A stretch of 64,000 nt of DNA from Sipunculus nudus. Lineage: Eukaryota > Annelida > Sipuncula > Golfingiida > Sipunculidae. The notes under the pieces are model-generated. The model saw only the letters and a list, made by a program, of their open reading frames with translations. It ran no database searches and had not been told where the DNA came from. The stretch is from contig CM049307.1 in assembly GCA_026874595.1 (NCBI GenBank), forward strand, positions 30,476,362 to 30,540,361, read 5' to 3'. The position numbers were made by a program, and so were the translations under genes. Of this stretch, positions 1 through 11,982 are shown piece after piece. Position 1 is the first letter of the stretch. Every line of letters starts with the position of its first letter.

Positions 1-72
1 TTCCAGGAAAAGACCGAGGACTATTTAAACACGTAAATGTGGAGGTACTGGATATCGCAACTTCCTTTACCT

Positions 73-75
<3 letters not shown>

Positions 76-124
<49 letters not shown>

Positions 125-146
125 TTATATATATATATATATATAT
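76..146. repeat. (AT)n microsatellite
   Basis: Nearly pure AT dinucleotide run with a short interruption. Confidence 0.95.
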
Positions 147-159
147 GATGATTCCAGGA

Positions 160-1080
160 GACAACAGCTGTGAGAGACATTGATTCTGAGCCCATAAAGA
201 ACAGTCAGTGCCTTTTGCGTGAAATGTAGACTCGATTGTACTATGACACAGCGCAGGCAACCCAGTGCGGCGAGTAGTGCGGCATCCCGGTGTCAAGTGT
301 GCGTGATGGTTATTTGATCAAGGACTGTGTAGAGTAGTAAACGAACTTTGTGCTTGTTTCGGTATTCTTTGGGTTTATACATATGGAGCACCTCTCGAGA
401 AAAATGTGAGTAACTTCTTTCTTTAATGTACATCTATATTGATTTGTTTTTGTTAACTCATGTCTTATTCATCCTTTTGGAGTGTATGTATATATGAGTT
501 CAGCCAGTTGGTTTGACTTTTAAAAGAACCCGGATTTTCTTATCTTTACTGGTGTAAATATTTCTTCTGACAAAAATATATGCGAGGAAAAGACATACTT
601 TTAATATCATTTACGCTGTAATAGATGCCTACTGAAAACGCTTGAATATATATTTCCATAATTCTAATGAGGTCAAGATCACGCTTTTACTAAAGGTCAT
701 GACGTCAGGTCATGGCCACGGATCTGTTATCCAGATCTATGCATTTGCGCAATTAAAAACTAAAAAAAAACAATTCATCTGTTTTCTGAGTTACCTTGCT
801 TATACTGGTTTTAAGTGAAAGCGACGGAAAGATTAACAAACACGACTAGATAAAAGTATATACGACCAAAACTGGATTTTCCAGGTCAGGGTTACTCTTA
901 AAGTAACGATCATGGAGCAAGTTTCAATAGGCTTATTCCACCGACCAATATATTTTGTCGTACAAATTTAAACCACTTCTGTAGTCTATATTTTGACAAC
1001 TGACAACAACTATCTTGGGAGAACCATACAAAAGCCATAGTTTCCCCGACCTTCAGACTAAGTAGACATACTAAATACAT
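160..1080. other. no gene recognised; possible 5' non-coding exon
   Basis: No convincing coding region. The 160-404 stretch is less AT-rich than its surroundings and ends in a good donor-like site (aaaat|gtgagt near 405), so it could be a 5' untranslated exon of the downstream ARM gene. That is a guess from base composition and one splice-like site only. Confidence 0.2.
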
Positions 1081-1087
1081 CACATTA

Positions 1088-1101
1088 ATATATATATATA
1101 A

Positions 1102-1168
<67 letters not shown>
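1088..1168. repeat. (AT)n microsatellite
   Basis: About 80 bp of AT dinucleotides interrupted once by aaataa. Minus-strand Tyr-Ile ORFs over it are low-complexity artefacts. Confidence 0.95.
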
Positions 1169-1169
<1 letters not shown>

Positions 1170-1174
<5 letters not shown>

Positions 1175-2690
1175 TCGTCCATTTTTAGCTCTGCTGAAAT
1201 AAGTCATCTGAACTATAGTCATGGTCCTTGGTCCTTTGACCGTCTGGCCGTCGTGCCGGCCGGCAGTCCGTTAACAGGGCACGTTTTGGAACCAGTAAAC
1301 CTACAAATCCAAAATTTGGCATACAGTTAAATGTCCCTAAATCACCTACCATACTGAAAGGTGGGTTCCTAGGACTTAGTTTCTTCGGGATATTTAGTAA
1401 AAACTTCAATTTTCCATTTAAAAACAATTGCTACATTTCATAACTGCCTGATATCAAAATCACTGATCTGACTTTGATCATGTTTAAAATACATTATCCT
1501 CTATACATTTGCTATATACATGCCAAAAATAGGTAAGTGTTGCTATTTTTAGTTTTGACCCAAACATAATTCACTTTGTAAAATATCAGGAAATATATTT
1601 ACTCTCTTTACATGAGAATTGCTGTAACTAGAGACTTTTCTTCAGGGATATAACTTTATTTAACCAAGATTCAATTTTATAACCAAAATAAAATCTGAAT
1701 TTTACATTTTATTCTGCAGGTAATTAGTATAAATATAAAATCAGTACTTTGTTCATGCCAAAAATAGGTCAGTATTGCGTATTTTTAAGTTATGGGCCCG
1801 AACATAATGCACTTTGTAAAAATATAGAAAATATATTTACTTTGTCTTTCCATCCATCTTTTGGATACCTAATAATTATGAATAAACATTTCCTCCTCCA
1901 AGCACTGTTTCCTGTGTGTTATGCAGAGGTGTTATAACTCTCATCATTAAACCCCCCCCCCCCTTGCCTATGTGCCCTTGGACCTGTGACCTTTCCCTTT
2001 AGTTTTATAGCAATTATATAAGGATTTAATCGATGGGGAAATATGTCTAATTAAAAAAAAATATGAGCTAATTGAAAAAAATATTCTTGCTTCAGAAGAA
2101 TACGACATAATGTGATTGGCTCTGTCTGTTGAGCATCAAATTTATATATAATAACTGAAAGAGCGTCCATTTGGGAGATGAAAACCCTGCACGGAAGATT
2201 GTGCCCTGGAATATTAATTAACTACCCCCCCCCCTGTTTATGCGCTAAATAGTATATTTCACATAAAATATCAGATACGCGATGACGTTCGTGTACTACA
2301 AAAGCCTTACAGGGAAACGTCCCGACGTAATTTTTTTCCTGTATTTCACATACAATATATACTAACCAGGTTTAGTTTATGCTCATTTGAAAATTCATTT
2401 TTTGTGTGTTTTTTTTTTCATACAGCATTTAATTTCAGTTAATATATTAAAATTGTTTGTTACACTTTAGCTAATCTCCACTTTCTTTCTTTTTCAATAA
2501 TTGATGGTGTTCATTCCTTTCATGGTTATTATATGCACATATTACTGTCATGTAGCTGAAATAATTATACTTTTATATAAAAATATTTGATCATGAAACA
2601 TTTTTGATAAAGTCCCTTATTATGCACAATATTAGTTCAACAAATACATGTTTGATTATCACCTGTTAGCAGGGTCATTTTATTTTAGCT
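1170..2690. other. AT-rich non-coding DNA with repeat fragments
   Basis: No gene seen. At 1185-1290 there is a stretch resembling the head of the dispersed repeat family seen at 21110 (an opening like gagctatagcgatc, followed by a cluster of ccgtcc-type repeats). A diverged direct duplication is visible, with 'catgccaaaaataggt' at about 1518 and 1754. C homopolymers occur at 1952-1963 and 2224-2233. Confidence 0.4.
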
Positions 2691-2697
2691 CTCAAAT

Positions 2698-2699
<2 letters not shown>

Positions 2700-2740
<41 letters not shown>
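2700..2740. repeat. (AT)n microsatellite
   Basis: Pure AT run. It lies just inside a copy of the dispersed repeat terminus at 2779-2812. Confidence 0.95.
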
Positions 2741-2741
<1 letters not shown>

Positions 2742-2888
2742 CAAAGTATACATCGCATTTGCGAACTTTTAAAAAATTCAGCTTAGCGACGTGACCCATA
2801 GGTCCCTTGTTAATAGCTCAACTCAAATATGTCTACTCAAATATATCAGTTTATATCAACACAAATAACATTGCTCAAGAAAACCTAC

Positions 2889-4129
2889 CAGAATGATTCC
2901 CAAGAAGCAAAATACAATCAGATTTTTATCCAGAAAATCTCCATCAAAGTTTCCCTCATCTTTCAACTTTTCAACTAGTTCAATCCAAAAGTGAACACAC
3001 TAAGACCTGAGAAACCCCCACAAACGTTCTATCCTCTGATTGGCAGTACTTTTGCCATACATGAAACTTCTATCACCAGAAAAATTATCTTGGTCATTTC
3101 GTCTTAAAAAATTTTGATATTTACAAACGTAGGTATTTTCTGTACCCCTGTCACTCTAATTATGGTGGCACAACCTCCCTGTTCCTGCAATGCTTCCACG
3201 TAGTACCCGCTTATGAGTTTTGGGTCACTACTTGTATTGTACGCCTTTAACCATATTACCTTGCGGGAAAATCCATCCACACATCCATTTATGCAAATGC
3301 CATATGGTTTAATTTTATCATATGAATCCATATGCCATATGTAGTTTGGTCCCTTGGCAGAATAAGCACGTCTGTGTAATCTTCTTGCTCTGCGGCTCTC
3401 GGTACCTTCTGGATCCAGCTCTGATAACAATATTCGTATGTCTTCTTTCCTTACTTTTAAGCCATTTTGGAGGCATTTCTGGTACATCCATCTGTAAGAT
3501 ACACGTTTAAACTTAGATATTTTAAATACTTATTATGAACTCTTAATTTAAAAATTTAACTATAGGTCTTTCAAAACAAAAGGCGTTTAACAATTCTGGT
3601 TCGCATTCGACAACACTTGTGTCAATATTTCTTTTACACGTTTTCTTCTTGGAACCAGTTCAACCAAATGTTTTCAAAATTATTGTTTGCTGAATATCCT
3701 AAATTATAATTAGTTGTCCTTCACATATATAAATGTATATACATTTATATAAACATTTCATTGATTTAAATAAAGCTTTATATATAATTATTACAAATGA
3801 AATCCGAGGGTATTTTCCACCCTGACTGAATTCTATTTGGAGGTGAATCAATCATTAAGTGCATCACTAAACCGGTAGAAATGATAGTAAATAACAAACC
3901 TGTACCCATGGCATGCACCGGATTCCTGAAGTTGCAGTCTTATAAACCTTACAACATCCGTCAGGTCTGCATAATTCTTCCTGCGAAACAATCCTTGCCT
4001 TGTCAAAATCTTTAGCAAATGGCGCATGCTTAATAATACATTATGTTTTACAGCAAGTACGATTAATAAATCTTTGTATTCAAGTCCAAGATTGAAATAG
4101 TATTCAATTAACTGGTCTCTTTCTTCCAT
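2889..4129 (-). pseudogene. integrase-core (DDE) transposase, broken
   Basis: The minus strand encodes a transposase of the integrase-core type found as repeated 'integrase core domain' proteins in animals, possibly IS3EU-like. Exon 1 (about 4129-3899) begins MEERDQLIEYYFNLG and ends SGACHGY; an intron to about 3494 joins it to WMYQKCLQNGL. The catalytic core reads WHMDSYDKIKPYG, then GCVDGFSRKVIWL, then, after a one-base frameshift near 3150, SDRGTENTYVCKYQNF and ANQRIERLWGFLRS, giving the expected D, D and E. An in-frame TAG at 3000-3002 breaks the frame, after which the family-like tail continues to a donor-like site near 2889. With one frameshift and one stop it should not make an active enzyme. 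The 21-bp array lies just upstream of its start. Family class is recognised from motifs; the superfamily name is less certain. Confidence 0.7.
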
Positions 4130-4259
4130 TTTCTCTCTCTTTACCTATGTCACAATATCAAGCTGTATCTTATTTGCTGATACAAACCTCCGTTTGATTA
4201 GTCAGCTGAGTCTTGCGCACGAGTCAGTCTCTACCTCAACGATAAGGTGAGATATTAAT

Positions 4260-4800
4260 ATCGCGAGGGAACGCGAAAAGATCGCGAGGGAACGCGAAAT
4301 TATCGCGAGGGAACGCGAAAAGATCGCGAGGGAACGGAAAAGATCGCGGGGGAACGCGAAATTGTCGCGAGGGAACGCGAAATTATCGCGAGGGAACGCG
4401 AAAAGATCGCGAGGGAACGGAAAAGATCGCGAGGGAACGCGAAATTATCGCGAGGGAACGCGAAAAGATCGCGAGGGAACGCGAAAAGATCGCGAGGGAA
4501 CGCGAAATTATAACGATGGGAACGCGAAAAGATCGCGAGGGTACGCGAAAAGATCGCGAGGGAACGCGAAAAGATCGCGAGGAAACGCGAAATTATCGCG
4601 AGGGAACGCGAAATTATCGTGGAAGAAAGCGAAAAGATCGCGAGGGAACGCGAAATTATCACTAGGGAATGCCAAAAGATCGCGAGGGAACGCCAAAAGA
4701 TCGCGAGGGAACGCAAAAGATCGCGAGGGAACGCGAAATTATCGCGAGGGAACGCCAAAAGATCGCGAGGGAACGCCAAAATATCGCGAGGGAACGCGAT
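4260..4800. repeat. 21-bp hairpin minisatellite
   Basis: About 26 tandem copies of a 21-bp unit, atcgcgagggaacgcgaaaag, alternating with a variant ending aaatt. Each unit contains TCGCG and CGCGA six bases apart, so every copy could form a 5-bp stem, and each carries four CpGs. Because 21 is divisible by 3 the array is open in several frames on both strands (SRGNAKR/AFPRDL-type repeats). I treat these as by-products of the repeat. Confidence 0.95.
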
Positions 4801-4809
4801 ATTTACCCA

Positions 4810-6069
4810 GAAATACAAATATCACGTATGTCACTTTAGGGGCTCCATTATCAACGTGTTTTAAATATGTTTAATTTTAGATAATTATTTTATCAGATTT
4901 TATATTCATAACTATATAAAGGTAAGCATGTAACGTAAATATTTTTGTGAATGCATATATTTTTGTGATATTTCTAGGACCCCATTGAAAAACAGCTAAA
5001 CATGCTAAATGGGCCATCCTGGTAAAATAGATGTGTAAATAAACACGGTGATTCTCATATGACGTACCGCAATTCAGTTTTCAAATATCGATATTTTGTT
5101 AAATTTTGCAATAAACTTATTTTTCTATTCAAAACAAAGTTCCGTTACAAAATTAGACAAATAAATGCATGGGTTGAAATTAATGACAGGTTTTAAGTGA
5201 AAGCCGCTACCATGTCTTTAGACGTTTAGTCTAGAATGTTTAATTACGTCTGATATGGCATTAGCATATATCAAAGGTGTGTTCAAGGAAATCTGCATGT
5301 GTGCTCGATGACTCATTGGTATACGAGAAATATTTATATACAACAACAAAAAATAAAGTAGTGATGAACACGGTCATAATAATTAATCAGTCTTTAATAT
5401 TCTCTCCTCACATCTTATGATAACTGCAGGAAGTCAAGGGATGTCAAATCTATCACATTTATTTTTGGAACGGCAGCCTTCTGATGTGGTGCACGGCTGT
5501 GATTGTACACCTTTATGTCTCTGTGCATGACGAAACTTCTGAATTCTATAATTGCCAAGGTATTTAAATATATATAAGGCCTAAAGAAAACTTTTATTTA
5601 AAATGCTTCTTTGAGCACTTTAAACACTAAGTAAGTATTTTACTAAGTACATAATATGTAATACTGCAATATTTCGAGTTGGAAATCTACTGATCTGCAT
5701 AAACTTTTATAGTGTCATATACTTTACTAAGTACATTAATAAGTAATATTGCCATATTTCGTGTTTAAAATAAACTGATCTGCATAAACTTTTATTGTGC
5801 CATTAACTTTAATATGATAAAGAATTAATAAATTAATTTTAACAATAATAATTAAAATAATAATAAAAGTAATAGTTTATTTATAATATTGTAAGTACGC
5901 ATTTCCTGTAAAGTTAATACGACGAAAATATCGCAATACGTATCGCAATGCACTACCACATATCGCCATATATTGCAATACGAAATCCGTAGGCGATACC
6001 CAGCCCTAATATATATATACCGTATATGCATGCTTATACACTCACTGGTACATAATATAATTTATATAC
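4810..6069. other. AT-rich non-coding DNA
   Basis: No gene seen. Around 5615-5810 a ~100-bp segment is repeated (tactaagtacat... and gatctgcataaacttttat occur twice). At 5925-6000 the sequence reads like the end of a hAT-type non-autonomous element (minus strand tagggctgggtatcg), but no partner end was found. Confidence 0.4.
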
Positions 6070-6077
6070 ACTAACTG

Positions 6078-6143
<66 letters not shown>

Positions 6144-6152
6144 CAGTTAGTG
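6070..6152. repeat. AT microsatellite inside a perfect palindrome
   Basis: An AT run (6082-6139) is flanked by cactaactggtgc on the left and its reverse complement gcaccagttagtg on the right, so the ~80 bp is one self-complementary palindrome. Confidence 0.9.
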
Positions 6153-6154
6153 CA

Positions 6155-8185
6155 CAAACACCGTGCATAAATATCTTCCATACATGCCACCTCTAGGCTA
6201 TGTATACCGCTCGACGGACATAGCTTAGTTAAGCAAATAATGATTTCAGTCCACAATAGTTTGAATGCATGTTCTTTTTAGTAAACTAGAGAGCAGTCAC
6301 GCATGTGTTTAACGGCCTGGCGGGTGGTTCTATAATGGCTATATTGTAGAAAGAACACCATTCGTTCTCCCTATGAAGCAGATGTATTCAAGCGTAGTAA
6401 TCGGACCTACCAGGCAGGATCAAAACTTGAAGCTAATGGTAAGTTATGATGATAGAAGTAATTAAGTGAAACATCATTAAATCAATATTACTAAATGTAA
6501 TTGCATGGTAGACAATTGACGGAATGCACAGTCCTTCACAGATCAGTAATATCACTATGTGAGTGCTGTGTTCAATAACAGATAGGCAAGTCTCGACAAG
6601 TCCTAAAAGCACTTGCGGCTTGAGCGAAAATACTAAGATATTTCCAACCTGCGTAGTACAAGGTGGGTTAACGTATGATATCTTTACAGGTTTTGTCATA
6701 CAAAAAACTAAGCCTATTTCTCAATAAAGTTACGCATGTATTTGCTAAAAGCCGGTAGTGTTGAGTGATTATTGCAGAAAAATGTCTACTTTGTACAAGA
6801 TAAGTGTTCATAACTGGTAATTTTAACTCGAAGTAGTTCAATTCTATGTAGGCTTGTTCTACATTTCCTATATTTGTTCAAATTAATGTAGTCACGAATA
6901 CTTAGGTTCGCACATGGAAACTAGCTGAAGTAACAATCAATTTGATTTAAGCTTATAATAAAATAACCCTGCTTACATGTTATGCAAACATTTGCAGGAA
7001 AGGCAGGGTTGATAATTAGATATATTTAACGATATATATACGGAATAAGTAAACTCATAGAATTGCAGTCTGTAAAGCAATCTGCGTCTAAGAGAGGTCA
7101 GTAAGTCTGTACTGTAAACAAAATAACTGTAACCAAGGGTACAGTGGTTTCAACTCAGCTTCAGTGGTTATATGGCTCTTTCTAAATAGCAACGGGAATT
7201 CTTTGTTTTAATTTTCCTCATATATGCTGTATCTCCTCACAGCAAGCCAAGAGTGTTTGTCTTGTTTAATCGTACATGGGCTAACGTAAAGCCCCAGAAA
7301 AAACTTTGATCCCCTGTAGAACGATAGTGGCAGGCTATGCCAGAAGTACAATATATTTAGTGGAAATATGTCACTGTTTAATTAGTTGAGATTAAATCTA
7401 AGTTGATATATTGTGTTACAGTGTTACAGATCATCCAAGCTTCTTGACCGAAGAGATACTTGCATTACAACTGCACGTGATAATATGTTTACGATGATAC
7501 AATATTTACTGTATATGTCACCGCTGCATGGCTCCCAGCCAAAGGATGACCTCAAAACATTCGGGGATTCCTTGGTTTAACCATTAAAAATGGATCAGGT
7601 TCCCACTCAGTGGCGTACTCATTTGAATTCCTCCTCAGAACCGCACACGAAATACTATCCAAAGTGAAATAAACAACAATGAATATTCAGATACAATTAC
7701 AACTTAGTTCCAACTACAAGTATGAATTCCTTGCCGAAAACAATATGTTTGTTATAATGATAAGCAAATTGACAGTCAATTTCAACAAGTTGCAAAGAAC
7801 AGGCACAATAGGTCAGAACTACCTTGGTAACCCTTTAAAGATTCAAAATTGAACCTGAAGTACATGGTTCCATTTGGAACCTCTCGAGGGAACATTTTAT
7901 GGAATTCTACGAGCTCAACCAGGAGGAACCATGAAAGTTTTTCCACAGTGAAGAACCTTGTATAGGAGTTCTTTATGGAAGCTTAAAAAAAGGCTTTCTC
8001 TTAGAAATATATACTATTTACATCCGTCAGAGGTGTTTCCTTCTTTGCCGGAAGCAGTGCCTTTTTAACATGTGGGCTGAGTGGGCTTCAACAGGCTTAT
8101 GCACTTACAACGTAACGTGCTACATAAATGTAATAGGCTGACTTGTAAGGAAACATCTCCATTACATCTATTTTCTTCATTTCAG
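6155..8185. other. non-coding stretch upstream of the ARM gene
   Basis: No gene recognised. Open frames here are short and show no family motif. It would contain the promoter or first intron of the ARM/TIR/SAM gene; no core promoter could be identified with confidence. Confidence 0.4.
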
Positions 8186-8282
8186 GTACTAAGCAGGAAG
8201 TGAGTTTATTTGATCGACAGTATCAGCTAAAAAGGGTCAACAAAACAGTCAGCTCACCCTACGTGCGCCAAGTTTGTAGGTA

Positions 8283-8667
8283 ATGATGGATGAAGTTGAA
8301 ACAAAACTTCCTCGAAAGGCTGAGTGGGTGTCAACTGAAGCTCAGAATGAAACAAAGGACATTAAGCAACAGGATGCGCATGATAAAAAGCCTCTTAACA
8401 AAGAAAAGGACACTGCACTGAATGTGAAAGAAAACGACAAAGAAACATCTCCAGTCTTTGAAAAATCGGACGGTAACACACTGCCAAGCGATTTAACGAT
8501 AGAGGGAATATTAGAGCTCGTTAAAGACTGCGTAATCTGGATTACCAAACAGACAGATTATGATAAACCAGAAGTAAAAAAATGTGTCAAAATTATTTCG
8601 GACAGCCACAGCTTCAGATCCGCCAGGCCTCAAGTAGCTAGAATTTTGTGCACCAATGGTTTTCCGG
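8283..8667 (+). CDS. ARM-TIR-SAM gene, coding exon 1
   Basis: First coding exon of a multidomain protein. Translation starts MMDEVETKLPRKAEW; a charged Lys/Asp/Glu-rich leader of about 80 residues precedes LTIEGILELVKDCVIWI, the first helical armadillo-like segment. An acceptor (ttcag|gtact) at 8185 suggests the exon carries about 97 nt of 5'UTR. It ends at ttccg|ggtaag-type donor, GT at 8668, phase 1, and joins exon 2 as NGFPGIVVKMVE. The deduced protein has armadillo repeats, a partial TIR domain and a SAM-like end, an architecture known from invertebrate innate-immunity-type proteins and distantly reminiscent of SARM1 (which is ARM-SAM-SAM-TIR). TIR domains in such proteins may signal or cleave NAD+; function here is inference. 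Confidence 0.8.
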
Positions 8668-8669
8668 GT

Positions 8670-9300
8670 AAGAGTTCCTACGTATTTATGAGGGGGGCCT
8701 AGCACTGTTGGCTTATGTGTACAACGTTTTAAAGTTTTGATTAGATTAATTTCAAAGAGATGTGAGCCTTAAAGGATTGGTCTCTGAATAATGGATTACT
8801 TTCTGTTGATTTGTAGTAATTTATGTTGAACCAACAGCCACTGTTGATGTGTCGCAAACACATTGGAAGTGAAGTGAAACATGCTTAGTTTTGGCTTTTG
8901 CTTTGATCCTTTAATTCCTTTTAGACCTGGTTTCCTCTTGTATTATCAAAAATACAATACTTTTACATCGTATTTAGTGGGCCTAATTATACTGGAAAAT
9001 TTTTGTTAACGATGAAAAAGTTAAATTGTTTATGAACCTGAGCTCTCACATTTAAAAACTTGACACATATGTATTCGTCTCTTTGTGTGGGTCGTGAGGT
9101 AATTTATCTGGTATCACAACAAGAAACAATTGGAACACTAGAATATCAGCAGAAGCTGAAAAAAGCCCTCAGCCTAAAGAACAGTGTTTATAGGTGGTAA
9201 CAGTAACAAGTACAAAATATTTGTTCTCTCATGGATGTATATTTGTATATGTCTCAGTTATAAATATAAACTGGAGAGGTATGTACCATGTTTCATAACA
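8670..9300. other. intron 1, 5' part
   Basis: Non-coding intron sequence; nothing else recognised. Confidence 0.5.
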
Positions 9301-9317
9301 ATCAACCATATGCTTTT

Positions 9318-9911
9318 AGAAGATATTCTGCTCACAAGGCCAAAGTTGAAAAATCTGACAAAAATTCATTAAAATCAGAAATTGTAGGTAGTGCCCCCAA
9401 ACTTGTGCAGCAGGTACAGACCGTCAGTCCCAATGATCATAGTAAGTTTTGTGAAAATCCACCCAATGGTCTCTGAGAATTAACCTTCTAAGGGTTTTTC
9501 TATATTCAGCTCTAACACGTAGAAAAATAGGTCAAGGTCACCCATCTTCGAACTTGACTGAGATATTGTCGATATTAATCTTCACTGATGAAATAAAATT
9601 CCCATGGTGAATCCTTTTAGAGATATCCCGCTCACAAGGCCAAAGTTGAAAAATCCGATAAAAATTCATTTAAAATCAGAAATTGTAGATGGCACCACCA
9701 AACTTGTGCAGCAGATAGAAACCATTAGACCCAATTATCATAGTAAGTTTTGTGAAAATCCACCTAATGGTCTCTGAGAATTAAGCTTCTAAGTGGTTTT
9801 TATAATCAGCTCTAAAACGTAGAAAAATGGGTCAAGGTCACCCATCTTCGAACTTGACCGAGATTTTGTCAATATACATTTTCATCAATAAAATTCCTAC
9901 GGTGAATCCTA
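9318..9911. repeat. two ~300-bp tandem direct repeats
   Basis: Two copies of an approximately 302-bp unit. Both contain gctcacaaggccaaagttg, gttttgtgaaaatccacc, ggtctctgagaattaa and ggtcaaggtcacccatct in the same order. Copies are about 85-90% alike by eye. It lies in intron 1 and is of the same general style as the arrays at 39.4-47.1 kb. Confidence 0.85.
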
Positions 9912-9919
9912 GGTCTCCC

Positions 9920-10632
9920 TTTTGTTTTAACCGCTGTCTTGTATGGCATTTTTCTCTGAGTCAGAACACCAGGGTGCGCACAGAGTAAAGAATTGTAATT
10001 AGCCCGATGAGAACGTGGTATTGCATTGCGCATCGCGCAGAAATTACGACAACCTGGGACGATTGCAATGTATAACCACTGGGCGAGGAGCGTTTGGAGC
10101 TGTCTATCTTTAAATAACCGTTCGGGGTCTTGTCCGATGTCTCAAATCGTCAAGGCTGAAGCCAAAACCCCACTTGGCTCGCTCCCAAAGAAGTTAGCAG
10201 TTGAACACCATGTTATTATCTATGCTAGGTGTCAAAGGGTTCTATAAAAGTGTAAACGGTGAGTGAATGGGCTTTTGCCGTTGCCAGTGACTGTCTTTCG
10301 ATGGAAGACGTGTACAGATGGCTTTCTTGTACACAAGACTGGTGGCGCCAACTACAATAAATTTTTGTTGTGTACATGAATGCATGGAGTATTTCAGGAA
10401 TGACGTTTGTGTAATTGATGCTTATACTCGGGTTCAAATTGTTTAGTACTTATATTGTACATATACATGTCACACATGTTAAAAGTAATGGTCCAGCCGA
10501 GAACATTATACCTGATGTAGATCTCATTGCACAGGTTCGCATTAGGTCTGTAGGACTTGTTTTCAAATGCCTTATTTCTCGGTAGGTCTAGTAAACCTGA
10601 CTTTATGAATATGCATGTGGTTTGTTCCACAG
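9920..10632. other. intron 1, 3' part
   Basis: No exon found. Contains ggtggcgccaac at 10341, a one-base variant of the palindrome shared by the satellite families. Confidence 0.4.
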
Positions 10633-10730
10633 GAATTGTTGTGAAAATGGTCGAATCATCTCAACAGTACGAGGAACATTTCCACAATGTAGCATGGAAT
10701 TTCTCCGACACTTCTCTTGAATTTTCAAAG
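10633..10730 (+). CDS. ARM-TIR-SAM gene, coding exon 2 (armadillo)
   Basis: 98-nt exon between tgttccacag and gtgaga. Read in phase 1 it completes NGFPG and continues IVVKMVESSQQYEEHF and NVAWNFSDTSLEFSK, a typical armadillo helix pattern with the conserved 'N(V/L)' and 'S..L..' spacing. It ends in phase 0. Reading through from exon 1 without a stop and with exact phase supports the splice. Confidence 0.85.
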
Positions 10731-10964
10731 GTGAGACATATGGTTCTTATGGAAGCGTTCTGCTGCCATTTGTTAAAAGAACAGATATATTTATCTCTTA
10801 CCTACCATATACTCTCATGTACTTGCGACATACTATTTCGCTCATACAAAACGCTCCTACGTACGACATAATTGGCCTGAAGAATACTACTGGGTTTCAT
10901 ATGAATGTATGGACGTAAAGTATCTGAATAAATAATTTATCGATGGCCATAAAACTTTCCATGC

Positions 10965-11572
10965 CTATTGACCATGGAGTGTTTCATCAGTTCCTGTATA
11001 CTTGTGACACTACCTGTATTTTGTTTTTAATTTTTACGCATTTTTCTCTATTTTTGAGACGTTTAAATGAATAGATCTGGCTGTTAATAGGGCACAAACC
11101 GTATCACTCAGACCTAAAAATTTCAAACTTTACATCCAGGGAGTTCCCAAGCAAAACTCCCAGGAAACCTGAAATTAGGTCATGGTGACCTTTGTTTTGC
11201 GAATTAGGGGAGAAAACATGATTTTTAAGCACTCAGTCAGCCAGATCGGGCACAAATTTTATCGATTTGGCCTAGCCTAGAATCCTCATACATGACATCC
11301 GGTGAGGTCCATAAAGAGTCTCCTTGGAAACTTAAAATAATGTCACTGTTACCTACTTTCTGCAAGCTGTACGAAAAAATCATGATTTTAACCCTCTGTT
11401 ACTCAGATAGGCACAAATGGTAGCAGCTAGATGTAGAATATGGTCACTGTAATCTATATCTAAGGTCTATTGGAAAATTGCATGATTTTAAGCACTCTGG
11501 GATTAATTTTACCCATTGCTCAAGGCTCCATGAATTCAGTTGAGTGTCATTGCCCATGGGCCACTTGTTAAG
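10965..11572. repeat. dispersed satellite-type repeat with conserved end
   Basis: Diverged partial units related to the 338-bp array at 39.4 kb (gtgtttcatcagttcctg, ctctatttttgagac, tgttaatagggcacaaa). It ends with the terminus-like motif tcattgcccatgggccacttgtta at 11547-11570. Confidence 0.75.
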
Positions 11573-11982
11573 TATAGGAATAGGCTTGAGAATGTTAGTT
11601 TAAACATATTTATTTTAGTTGGATTATACAAATAGCACAAAGTGCTAATGAACGTACTTTCCAACATATAAGATATATATGGCATACAATGTGTACAACA
11701 ATTGACATATCAACACAGCTATTCAACTGAAATAGAATACAACATAGAAAACAAAATAATAATCTTACCTATCACAGGGTATACATTATATACTGTACAT
11801 GTTACATAAATATATGTTTACATATACATATAAATACACACATACATATTTCTTAGAGTCATACATTAGAGTAATGTGACATTGATATCTGGGGTAACCA
11901 AGCTGTCAGTATATATATGCATACACGTAAACAAAAGATTTACAGGAAGCCTGAATATGTAGAATGTACAAATAACATAGCT

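Noticed and set aside
4300-4874. Open frames of 80-170 residues on both strands over the 21-bp array
   Set aside because: The unit length is a multiple of three, so stop-free frames arise automatically; sequences are pure repeats such as SRGNAKR.
5925-6000. hAT-type MITE end (minus strand tagggctgggtatcg)
   Set aside because: Only one end is visible and no matching opposite end or 8-bp duplication could be found, so no element is claimed.
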